Source of the DNA: Euzebyales bacterium
Lineage (GTDB): Bacteria; Actinomycetota; Nitriliruptoria; Euzebyales; JAHELV01
Direction of reading: 5' to 3'
Length of the DNA stretch: 64,000 nucleotides
Assembly: GCA_036374135.1 (NCBI GenBank)
Contig: DASUUK010000035.1
Span: forward strand, 1 to 64,000
Part shown: positions 35,924 through 43,100 of the stretch, in pieces
Position numbering within the stretch: position 1 is the stretch's first letter
Layout of the letters: each line of letters starts with the position of its first letter
Position numbers and translations under genes: made by a program
Notes under the pieces: model-generated
The model's database searches: none
Seen by the model: the letters and a program-made list of their open reading frames with translations, nothing else
What the model was told of the DNA's origin: nothing

Positions 35924-35960
35924 GTGGTCGACTCTACGGGACCCTGGTGACCCGGCAGTG

Positions 35961-36905
35961 TCAGCGCAGGAGCATCGACGCGCGGCCGAGCGCGGCCGCC
36001 CCGATCACGCCGGGATCGTCGCCGAGCTCGGCCACGACGTAGCGTCGATCGTCGCGCGGCACGAGCGTCCACGGCTGCGCGGCCCTCGCGATGTCGTCCG
36101 CGAGATCCTGCCCGAGCTTCTCGGCGAGTCCGCCGCCGATCACGACGCGGTCGAGGTCGAGCAGGTTCACAACCGAACCGATCCCGATTGCGACCGCTTC
36201 GATCGCCTCGTCGATCAGCTCGGTCGTCAGGTCGTCGCCCTCGTCGAGCGCCTTGGCCCACACCGCCGACGTGAGCCGCTCCTTGCCCTTGTCGTCGCGG
36301 ATCTCGTACAGCTCGGTCCCACGACCGGCGGCGACGGCCATCTCGACGAACCGCTCCATCGACGCGCGGCCCGCGTAGGCCTCGATGCACCCGCGGCGCC
36401 CGCACCCGCACTGGGCGCCACCCCGGTGGACGATCATGTGCCCGAACTCACCCGCGCCACCGAACGCCCCCGTGTAGGGCCGTCCGTCGAGGATCAGCCC
36501 ACCACCGATGCCGGTGCCCATCCAGACGCCGAGCATGAACCTCGATCCCCGTCCGGCGCCCGCGACCCACTCTCCGAGGGCACCGACGTTGGCGTCATTG
36601 CCGACCTCGACCGGCATGCCCAGCTCGTCGCGCAGCAGCGTGCCGAAGCTGACCTCGTCCGGCCAGTTGCGCAGGTTCGGTGGGCGTGTGACGACCCCGT
36701 CATTGACGGGGCCCGGGATGCCGACGCCCACAGCCGACGGCCGGTCGTCCAGCTTGCCGACGAGCTCGGCGACGCGTTCGACCACCGCGTCATGACCGTC
36801 CGTGGGCGTCCGGCCTTTGGCGCGGTCGACGACGCTGTGATCGTCGTCGACCAGCGCGACCTCGATGTTCGTCCCGCCGACGTCGATACCGGCCACCAGC
36901 GCCAT
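35961..36905 (-). CDS. ROK-family glucokinase
   Basis: A 314-residue ROK kinase. The phosphate loop is GIDVGGTNIEVALVD, the substrate region VEVGNDANVGALGEW holds the catalytic Asp, GEFGHMIVHRGG the zinc-binding His, and QCGCGRRGCIEAYA the zinc cysteines with the ROK signature. It phosphorylates glucose (or a related sugar) with ATP. It is the first gene of a two-gene unit with UDP-glucose pyrophosphorylase. The start at 36905 has GGAGGCAGGC immediately upstream. Confidence 0.93.
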   Translation of the reverse strand: MALVAGIDVGGTNIEVALVDDDHSVVDRAKGRTPTDGHDAVVERVAELVGKLDDRPSAVGVGIPGPVNDGVVTRPPNLRNWPDEVSFGTLLRDELGMPVEVGNDANVGALGEWVAGAGRGSRFMLGVWMGTGIGGGLILDGRPYTGAFGGAGEFGHMIVHRGGAQCGCGRRGCIEAYAGRASMERFVEMAVAAGRGTELYEIRDDKGKERLTSAVWAKALDEGDDLTTELIDEAIEAVAIGIGSVVNLLDLDRVVIGGGLAEKLGQDLADDIARAAQPWTLVPRDDRRYVVAELGDDPGVIGAAALGRASMLLR

Positions 36906-37018
36906 GCCTGCCTCCTATGGATGTCCAGCCCCATGGCCGTCCTACCCATTTGCGGGCGGTTCACCGCGACGGTCCGCGTGGGTTGCCGCTATCGTCCTGC
37001 TGCTGCGAGGAGGAACGG

Positions 37019-37222
37019 ATGCGCGACCGGTTCGAGCGTTGGGGATGGCTGTTGTTCCTGGTGTGCGCCCTCGCGTTCGTCGCCGCGGGCGTGCGTGACG
37101 GGGACCTGCTGCTCACCGCCGGTAGCGTGGCGTTCCTGGTGGCGTGCGTGCTTTCCTGCTCGCACCGCCGCGCCGCTGACGCCTTCAGCCGCGCGCGCCC
37201 GCGCCGATGGTCGGGCCGGTGA
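37019..37222 (+). CDS. Small two-helix membrane protein
   Basis: A 67-residue protein with two predicted membrane helices (WGWLLFLVCALAFVAAGV and LLLTAGSVAFLVACVLSC) and a basic tail. The site GAGGAGG lies seven bases before the ATG, among the best in the window, so translation is likely. Its 3' end overlaps the 3' end of the convergent serS gene by 38 bp. No family is recognised; it is divergent from the glucokinase gene. Confidence 0.72.
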   Translation: MRDRFERWGWLLFLVCALAFVAAGVRDGDLLLTAGSVAFLVACVLSCSHRRAADAFSRARPRRWSGR

Positions 37223-38474
37223 GCAGGTCGGTCCCCAGGTACGGCTGCAGCACCTCGGGGACCGCGACGGTGCCGTCGTCACGCTGGTGGTTCTCGAGCA
37301 GCGCGATCAGCGTCCGGCCGACCGCGACCATCGTGCCGTTGAGCGTGTGGACCATCGCGGTGCCGCCCTCGGCGGTGCGATAGCGGCACCGCAGCCGCCG
37401 CGCCTGGTAGTCGGTGCAGTTCGATGTCGAGGTGAGCTCGCGGTACGCCTCCTGGCCGGGCAGCCACACTTCGCAGTCGTACTTGCGCGCCGCCGAGTCG
37501 CCCAGATCGCCGACGGGGATGTCGACGACCCGCCCGTGCAGACCCAACTGTCGGAACGTGTCGACCTCGATGTCGCGCAGCCGCGCGTGCTCATCCTCCG
37601 ACTCCTCTGGCAGGACGAAGCTGAACATCTCGAGCTTGTCGAACTGGTGGACGCGGAAGATGCCGCGGGTGTCCTTGCCGTAGGTGCCGGCCTCACGCCG
37701 GAAGCATGTCGAGAACCCCGCGTAGCGCAACGGCAGCGCGTCCGCGTCGAGGATCTCGTCCATGTGCAGACCCGCGAGCGGGACCTCGGACGTGCCGACG
37801 AGGTACATGTCGTCGCGCTCCATGTGGTACAGCTGATCCGCGCCGTTCGGCAGGAACGCCGTGCCGTACAGCGCCTCCTCGCGGGTGAGGACCGGGGGCA
37901 CGACAGGCAGGAACCCGTGCTCGGCGAGGCGGTCGAGTCCCCAACGCACCAGCGCGAACTCGAGCAGTACCGCCGTGCCCATCAGGTACGCGAACCGGCT
38001 GCCGGACACCCTCACGCCCCGGGGGATGTCGATGATGCCGAGCGCTTCGCCCAGCTCGACGTGGTCCGAGACGGGAAAGTCGAACGTCGGCGGCTCCCCG
38101 AACCTGAACAGCTCGACGGCGTCGCTGTCGTCGACACCGTCCGGGGCTTCGGGATGGGGCAGATTGGGCACCACCGCGAGCGCCTCGTCGAGCGCGCGCT
38201 GCGCCGCCGCCTGCTGCGGTTCGAGGTCGTCGAGGCGCGCGGACACCGCCTTGACGGCGGCGATGAGCTCATCGCGCTCCTCTGGCGTGGCCGCCCCGAT
38301 CCGGCGCGACCCCTCACGCTGCTCAGCGCGCAGGTTGTCGCTCTCGGCGATCAACGCCCGGCGGCGTTCGTCGAGCGCGCGGATCTCCTCGAGCTGGCGG
38401 TCGCTCACACCGCGCCGCCGCAACGCCTGCGCGGTGCCGTCGAAGTCGTCGCGGACCCGTCGGATGTCGATCAT
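37185..38474 (-). CDS. serS: Seryl-tRNA synthetase
   Basis: A 429-residue class II synthetase. The N-terminal coiled coil that holds tRNA-Ser covers about 20-105 (RALIAESDNLRAEQREGSRR and the following helix). Motif 2 is FSTCFRREAGTYGKDTRGIF followed by RVHQFDKLEMF; the serine site lies in ELTSTSNCTDYQARR; motif 3 is VHTLNGTMVAVGRTLIALLE. It charges tRNA-Ser. It is the last gene of a five-gene leftward operon with overlapping starts and stops, an uncommon place for a synthetase, and its start overlaps the YibE/F stop by four bases. Confidence 0.96.
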   Translation of the reverse strand: MIDIRRVRDDFDGTAQALRRRGVSDRQLEEIRALDERRRALIAESDNLRAEQREGSRRIGAATPEERDELIAAVKAVSARLDDLEPQQAAAQRALDEALAVVPNLPHPEAPDGVDDSDAVELFRFGEPPTFDFPVSDHVELGEALGIIDIPRGVRVSGSRFAYLMGTAVLLEFALVRWGLDRLAEHGFLPVVPPVLTREEALYGTAFLPNGADQLYHMERDDMYLVGTSEVPLAGLHMDEILDADALPLRYAGFSTCFRREAGTYGKDTRGIFRVHQFDKLEMFSFVLPEESEDEHARLRDIEVDTFRQLGLHGRVVDIPVGDLGDSAARKYDCEVWLPGQEAYRELTSTSNCTDYQARRLRCRYRTAEGGTAMVHTLNGTMVAVGRTLIALLENHQRDDGTVAVPEVLQPYLGTDLLTGPTIGAGARG

Positions 38475-39787
38475 CGCTGTCCCTCATCCCTCGCGGTGGT
38501 GTGCCGCCGTTCGCCGCCACGGATGCCGTACGAGTCACGCAGGCGGCGCTCCCATTCCTGTTCGACGCCGTCATCGGCGAACGGCGACGTGGCGCCGCGG
38601 GCGGTGAGGTCCACCTGGTGGTCGGGCGGTCCCTGCGGCCCGTCGGACCCGTCGACCCCCCCACGTGGTCGGGACGCCCGCCCGCAGGCGAGCCACGCCG
38701 CGAGCGCGGTGGTCACCGGCACACTGACCATCAACCCGATCGATCCGACCAGTGTGCGGACGATCTCGACGGCCACCAGCTCGCTGGACGCGATCACAGG
38801 CAGCGGGTCCGGTGAGGTGCTGAACAGGATCAGCAGTGGCAGCGACGCCCCGGCGTAGGCCAGGAACAGCGTGTTGATGGCGGCCGCCACGTGATCCCGA
38901 CCGACCGCCATGGCTCCGGCGAACAGGCTGCCGACGTCGGCGTGCTGATCCGCACGCCGCAGCTCGAACACCGTCGACGCCTGTGCCATCGTCACGTCGT
39001 CGAGCACGCCGAGCGCGCCGATGATGATCCCGGCGAGCAGGAGGCCGCGGAGTGACAGGCCGCCACTGGAGACGCTGGCCAGCCGGGCCTCCTCGTCGGC
39101 GAGTCCACTGAGCGACGCGACCTCGATGAACAGCCACGACAGGCCCACGGTGACCGCGAGCGCGATCAGGGTGCCCACCACCGCCGCGGTCGTCTTGGGC
39201 CGCACTCCGTGGGTCATGTACAGGGTGACCGCCATGATGACGACGGCCGCCGAGAGCGCGACGACGACGGGGTCGCGCCCGTCCAGCACGGCCGGCACGA
39301 CGAAGACCACGACGACGCCGAGTGTGATGCCGAGGCTGAGCAGTGCGCGCAGGCCCTGCCAGCGGCCGAACACGAGCACCGCGACCAGGAACACGAGCGT
39401 GAGCAGCAGCAGCGGACGGTCCCGCTCGATGTCGTTGACGTAGTAGACGACGCCGCCGTCGGGGCCCTTGGCCTCGGCGACGCGCACGCGCTGACCGACT
39501 GCGAAGAGGTCTCCGGTCTCGTCGACCATCTCGAACGTGACCGTCCGCCCGTCGTCCAGCCGTGCGGTCAGCTCCAGCACCCGGGCACCGGGCGCGAGGC
39601 CGGGATCGTCGACGTCGTCGAGCTCGGTGACCCCGGTCAGCTCGGCGGAGCGGAGGGCGACGTCGTCGGGCACCGTCGACACGTCCGGCTGCGCGGCGTT
39701 CGACGGCCAGAGGAGGACGACCCCGAGGACGGCTGCGACACACGCGACGCCGACCACCGTCAGCAGTGCACGGTGCGCCCTGCGCAT
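38471..39787 (-). CDS. YibE/F-like multi-pass membrane protein
   Basis: A 438-residue YibE/F family protein. One N-terminal helix is followed by an extracytoplasmic domain of about 100 residues (RVLELTARLDDGRTVTFEMV), then about seven membrane helices with the conserved GALGVLDDVTMAQASTVFEL and VGSLFAGAMAVGRDHVAAAI. The family is of unknown function but is proposed to be a transporter or permease. A 22-residue longer start is possible, but MRRAHRALL at 39787 fits better and shares one base with the mscS stop. The acidic C-terminal tail is disordered-looking. Confidence 0.85.
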   Translation of the reverse strand: MRRAHRALLTVVGVACVAAVLGVVLLWPSNAAQPDVSTVPDDVALRSAELTGVTELDDVDDPGLAPGARVLELTARLDDGRTVTFEMVDETGDLFAVGQRVRVAEAKGPDGGVVYYVNDIERDRPLLLLTLVFLVAVLVFGRWQGLRALLSLGITLGVVVVFVVPAVLDGRDPVVVALSAAVVIMAVTLYMTHGVRPKTTAAVVGTLIALAVTVGLSWLFIEVASLSGLADEEARLASVSSGGLSLRGLLLAGIIIGALGVLDDVTMAQASTVFELRRADQHADVGSLFAGAMAVGRDHVAAAINTLFLAYAGASLPLLILFSTSPDPLPVIASSELVAVEIVRTLVGSIGLMVSVPVTTALAAWLACGRASRPRGGVDGSDGPQGPPDHQVDLTARGATSPFADDGVEQEWERRLRDSYGIRGGERRHTTARDEGQR

Positions 39788-40710
39788 CACGGCGTCTCCC
39801 GGCGCGTCGTGTGGAACGTGCCGTCCGGCACCAGTGTCCGGATCGGCCACGGGATGGTGAGGCCGGCGTCCTGGATCGCTCGCTTGGCGGCCGCGAGCAC
39901 GCGATCCTGGGTCCGGCGCACGCTGCGGATGTCGGGCCGCGTCCAGTAGCGGACCTCGAAGTTGACGCTGGATTCTCCCAGCTCGGTGAGCAGCACCTCA
40001 GGCTCCGGATGGTCGAGGACCCCGTCGACGGCACGGACCGCGTCCAGGATGATCGCGCGCGCCTCGTCGTGATCGTCACGATAGTCGACACCGACCATCA
40101 CGACGGTCCGTCGCTTGCCCCGACGGGTCAGGTTGACCAGCGGGTTGTTGTAGACGTCCCGGTTCGGGATGAGGATCGTCTCCCCGTCGTAGTCGATGAG
40201 ATGGGTGACCCGCAGGTCGAGCGACTCGACCGTGCCCTCGAACTCCGCGGACCGGATCTGGTCGCCGGCGGAGAACGGCTTGCGCACCAGCAGGATGACC
40301 CCGGCGATGAAGTTCTCGAGGATGCCCTGCACCGCCAGACCGACGGCGACACCGATGACGGCGAGACCGGCCAGCACCGAGCCGACCTCGACGCCGGCGA
40401 TCGACAGGGTCAGCAGCGCCGCGCCGATCAGACCCGCCAGACGCACCAGCCGCGACAGCAGCACGACGGCCACGTGGTCGGCCCGCGTGCGGGACAGCGC
40501 GCGTTCCACCAGCCGCGCGAGCGCCAGCGCACCGAGCATGGCGACCAGCCCCACGAGGAGCGCGGTCGCGATGACCGGCAACTGGTCGAGCACCATCGAC
40601 CCGAACGTGCGCGCCTCGTCCGCGACGTCGGTGACGGCGTCGGCCGCGTCGACGGCCTCGCTGGCCGCCTCGGTGGCGGCGTCCGCGACCTGGGTGGCCG
40701 ACAGGGTCAT
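39787..40710 (-). CDS. MscS-family mechanosensitive channel
   Basis: A 307-residue small-conductance mechanosensitive channel. Three membrane helices (about 43-66, 85-110 and 112-135) end in the pore helix GLAVIGVAVGLAVQGILENF; the beta domain reads EFEGTVESLDLRVTHLIDYD and ETILIPNRDVYNNPLVNLTR, which are diagnostic. It opens under membrane tension to release solutes during osmotic downshift. The N-terminal 35 residues are Ala- and Asp-rich and amphipathic. The gene overlaps pheA upstream (four bases) and YibE/F downstream (one base). Confidence 0.92.
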   Translation of the reverse strand: MTLSATQVADAATEAASEAVDAADAVTDVADEARTFGSMVLDQLPVIATALLVGLVAMLGALALARLVERALSRTRADHVAVVLLSRLVRLAGLIGAALLTLSIAGVEVGSVLAGLAVIGVAVGLAVQGILENFIAGVILLVRKPFSAGDQIRSAEFEGTVESLDLRVTHLIDYDGETILIPNRDVYNNPLVNLTRRGKRRTVVMVGVDYRDDHDEARAIILDAVRAVDGVLDHPEPEVLLTELGESSVNFEVRYWTRPDIRSVRRTQDRVLAAAKRAIQDAGLTIPWPIRTLVPDGTFHTTRRETP

Positions 40711-41651
40711 CCGCGGTCGGTGTGCTGCAGGATCCCGGCGTACCAGTCGTCGGACTCGGCGTAGGCCGCTGCGCTGTCGGTGGACGTCGGTACGTCTGCC
40801 CGACCGACCGCACGGGGGTACGACCCCAGCACGCGCAGCTCGGCGACGTGGCGGTGCACGCCCCTGAGCGCCTCGCCGACGCGGGGCTCGGACACGTGGC
40901 CTGCGCAGTCGACGAAGATGCAGTACTCGCCGAGCTGCTTCTTGGTCGGCCGCGACTCGATCTTGGTGAGGTTGATGCCGCGCATCGCGAACTCGTGCAG
41001 CACCGAGAGCAGCTGGCCCGGACGGTCATGGCCGAAGAACACGACGAGCGAGGTCTTGTCGGCGCCGGTCGCGCTGGCGAACCCGCTCGCCAGCACGACG
41101 AACCGTGTGGTGGTGTCGATGTGGTCACCGATGTCGGCGGCGATGATCGACAGCCCGAAGCGGCCCGCGGCCGCCGTGGTCCCGATCGCCGCCACCGACG
41201 GGTCGGCACCGACCTGCCGTGCCGCCTCCGCCGTGGACGTCACCGCCTCCTGCCGGGCGTTCGGCAACTGGGCGGCCAGCCACCCCCGGGCCTGCGCGAG
41301 GGCGTGCGAGTGGCTGCGCACCACGGTGATGGTCGACAGATCGGCCTCGGGACTGCCCAGCAGGTTCATCGTCACCGGCATCGTGATCTCGGCCCGGATG
41401 AACACCCCGGGGTCGCCGAAGGCGAGCTCGTCGAGCGTGACGTTGACCGATCCCTCGACGGAGTTCTCCATCGGGACGACGCCCCAGTCGCAGGAACCGA
41501 CGCGGACCGCGTCGATGACGTCGACGACCGTCGGCATCGGCTGCAGCGACGCAGGCCGGTGGCTCGCGCGCCGCGCCGCCTCCGACGCGAAGCTGCCGTC
41601 GGGACCGAGGTAGGCGATGCGTCGCACCGTGCTGCCGCTGCTCGTGGTCAT
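40707..41651 (-). CDS. pheA: Prephenate dehydratase
   Basis: A 314-residue prephenate dehydratase. The catalytic domain covers about 10-190 (AYLGPDGSFASEAAR, WGVVPMENSVEGSV and the TTRF motif in DTTTRFVVLA), followed by an ACT domain from about 200 with the phenylalanine-binding ESRP motif (TKIESRPTKKQLGEYCIFVD). It converts prephenate to phenylpyruvate in phenylalanine synthesis and should be feedback-inhibited by phenylalanine. It is second in the overlapping five-gene operon. Confidence 0.95.
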   Translation of the reverse strand: MTTSSGSTVRRIAYLGPDGSFASEAARRASHRPASLQPMPTVVDVIDAVRVGSCDWGVVPMENSVEGSVNVTLDELAFGDPGVFIRAEITMPVTMNLLGSPEADLSTITVVRSHSHALAQARGWLAAQLPNARQEAVTSTAEAARQVGADPSVAAIGTTAAAGRFGLSIIAADIGDHIDTTTRFVVLASGFASATGADKTSLVVFFGHDRPGQLLSVLHEFAMRGINLTKIESRPTKKQLGEYCIFVDCAGHVSEPRVGEALRGVHRHVAELRVLGSYPRAVGRADVPTSTDSAAAYAESDDWYAGILQHTDRG

Positions 41652-42166
41652 CCGTCACCCACAGGTTGCTCGTCGGCGCGTGCCCGGTCCAGGGTGCTGG
41701 CGCGGCGCAGCACATCGGACTCCTCCGCCGACAGCCGCTGGCGGCTCTCGCCGCCCACCACGCGCTTGCCCCACGCGCGCGTCTCGGTGCGGCCGTTGAT
41801 CACTGACAGCACGATGCCATCTCCCTGCTCATCGAGCATCGCGACCGAGAACGATAGCTTGCCGCCCATGTCGGGGAACGCGTCGTAGTGGACCATGGCG
41901 ACACGGTTGGTGCACAGTTCGATGCTCTGCTCCACGCGGGCGACGCGCGCGCGCAGGTCGACCACCGCGGCGTCGAGCTCGTCGAGGTCGTCGTCGTGGT
42001 TGCGCAGCGCCAGCAGCAGTTCATTGCCCGACGCGCCGGCGCCGACGCGCAGCGTGCGTCTGATGCGCCGCTGCAACCGCACCGCTGAGATCGCGACGGC
42101 GAGCGCCAGCGCGGCGATCACCGCGATGACGGCCAGCAGTGCGACATCCAGGGGCCCGCTCAACAT
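41648..42166 (-). CDS. DUF4446-family membrane-anchored protein
   Basis: A 172-residue DUF4446 protein: one N-terminal membrane helix (VALLAVIAVIAALALAVAIS), a coiled-coil segment (ELDAAVVDLRARVARVEQSI), and the conserved C-terminal block RVAMVHYDAFPDMGGKLSFS, VAMLDEQGDGIVLSVINGRT. Function is unknown; homologues occur across Actinomycetota and Firmicutes near envelope or origin genes. It is the first gene of the five-gene leftward operon, overlapping pheA by four bases. The start at 42166 puts the helix at the N-terminus. Confidence 0.85.
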   Translation of the reverse strand: MLSGPLDVALLAVIAVIAALALAVAISAVRLQRRIRRTLRVGAGASGNELLLALRNHDDDLDELDAAVVDLRARVARVEQSIELCTNRVAMVHYDAFPDMGGKLSFSVAMLDEQGDGIVLSVINGRTETRAWGKRVVGGESRQRLSAEESDVLRRASTLDRARADEQPVGDG

Positions 42167-42250
42167 GGTCGTGCAATCTTCGCACAACGGTGCCCGCGCG
42201 CAGCGCCGTGCGGTGACCGGCCGGGCGTGACCGCCGGTAGGGTGCCCGCG

Positions 42251-42643
42251 ATGGACGACATCCGGACATGGCTGCGGGCGGCGGCGGACGAGGCGTACGC
42301 CTACGTGACGACGACCGGCCGCGTCACGGGTGAGCCGCACGAGATCGAGATCTGGTTCGCCGCGGACGGTGCCACCGTGTACTTCCTGTCCGGTGGGCGC
42401 GATCGTGCCGACTGGGTGCGCAACCTGCGACGTGACGCGCGGGTGACGGTCAGGATCGCCGATCACACCGTGGCCGGCACCGCGCGCGTGGTCTCCGCCG
42501 ACGATCCCGAGGACGGCGTCGCCCGCCAGTTGGTGTGGCGGCGCTACACAACGGCCGAACGCGACCTCACCCACTGGCGTGACACCGCACTGCCGATCGC
42601 CGTCGATCTCGATGCACGACAACGCGGAGCAGCGACGTCGTAG
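42251..42643 (+). CDS. Deazaflavin/PPOX-type nitroreductase-like protein
   Basis: A 130-residue split-barrel protein of the PPOX / deazaflavin-dependent nitroreductase group: YAYVTTTGRVTGEPHEIEIW, GATVYFLSGGRDRADWVRNL and DARVTVRIADHTVAGTARVV. It should bind flavin or F420 and reduce an unknown compound. It is divergent from the DUF4446 operon with an 84-bp gap. Start ATG 42251 is the first that fits the family; there is an in-frame ATG eight codons upstream. Confidence 0.85.
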   Translation: MDDIRTWLRAAADEAYAYVTTTGRVTGEPHEIEIWFAADGATVYFLSGGRDRADWVRNLRRDARVTVRIADHTVAGTARVVSADDPEDGVARQLVWRRYTTAERDLTHWRDTALPIAVDLDARQRGAATS

Positions 42644-42704
42644 CCGGACCGGACGACCACCGCCGTGGTCCTGGTGGCGGCGCCGGCGGGGCGGCGTCGC
42701 GATC

Positions 42705-43043
42705 TCAGTGGGTGTGGTCGCCGCCGGCGTGGAGCAGGTCGGCGAGCGCCCCGGGCAGACGTCCGAGGTCTTCAGCCGGCACGACGGCGTCGGCGCCGGC
42801 CAGGTCGCCGACGCCGACGAGCAGCACGTCGCCGACCGGGGTTCGGACGTGATCGGTCGACGCCCCGCTCGCGGCGTCGACCACCAGCACCTTCGCATGG
42901 AGTGCGCGCAACCGGTCGACGGCCTCGTCGACGTCGCCGACCGCGGCGACCACCTGCCACGCCGTGCCGACGGCTGCGCGCCGCAGCGCCGCGCGCCGCT
43001 CCTTCGTGGCGGCGAGGATCACGATCCTGACAGCCGTGCACAC
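42705..43043 (-). CDS. Atypical receiver-like (REC) single-domain protein
   Basis: A 112-residue protein that follows the receiver fold: VRIVILAATKERRAALRRA (strand 1 and helix 1), VDRLRALHAKVLVVDAASG (strand 3 with a possible phospho-acceptor Asp), VGDVLLVGVGDLAGADAVV and a final helix. The acidic pair that holds Mg2+ at the end of strand 1 is absent (AATKE), so normal phosphorylation is doubtful. It has no output domain and no histidine kinase neighbour. It precedes nothing on its strand but follows ppk1 by 58 bp upstream-to-downstream order. Codon use looks genuine. Confidence 0.6.
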   Translation of the reverse strand: MCTAVRIVILAATKERRAALRRAAVGTAWQVVAAVGDVDEAVDRLRALHAKVLVVDAASGASTDHVRTPVGDVLLVGVGDLAGADAVVPAEDLGRLPGALADLLHAGGDHTH

Positions 43044-43100
43044 CGCGATCTCCGTCCTCCGACCGGTTCTGCCCTTGGCTCCGGCGGCCCGCGCCCGCCA

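Noticed and set aside
35856-38858. A 1000-codon open frame on the plus strand
   Set aside because: It runs opposite glucokinase and serS, whose products are clear; its translation is Arg/His/Pro-rich without any domain. High-GC codon bias produces such antisense frames.
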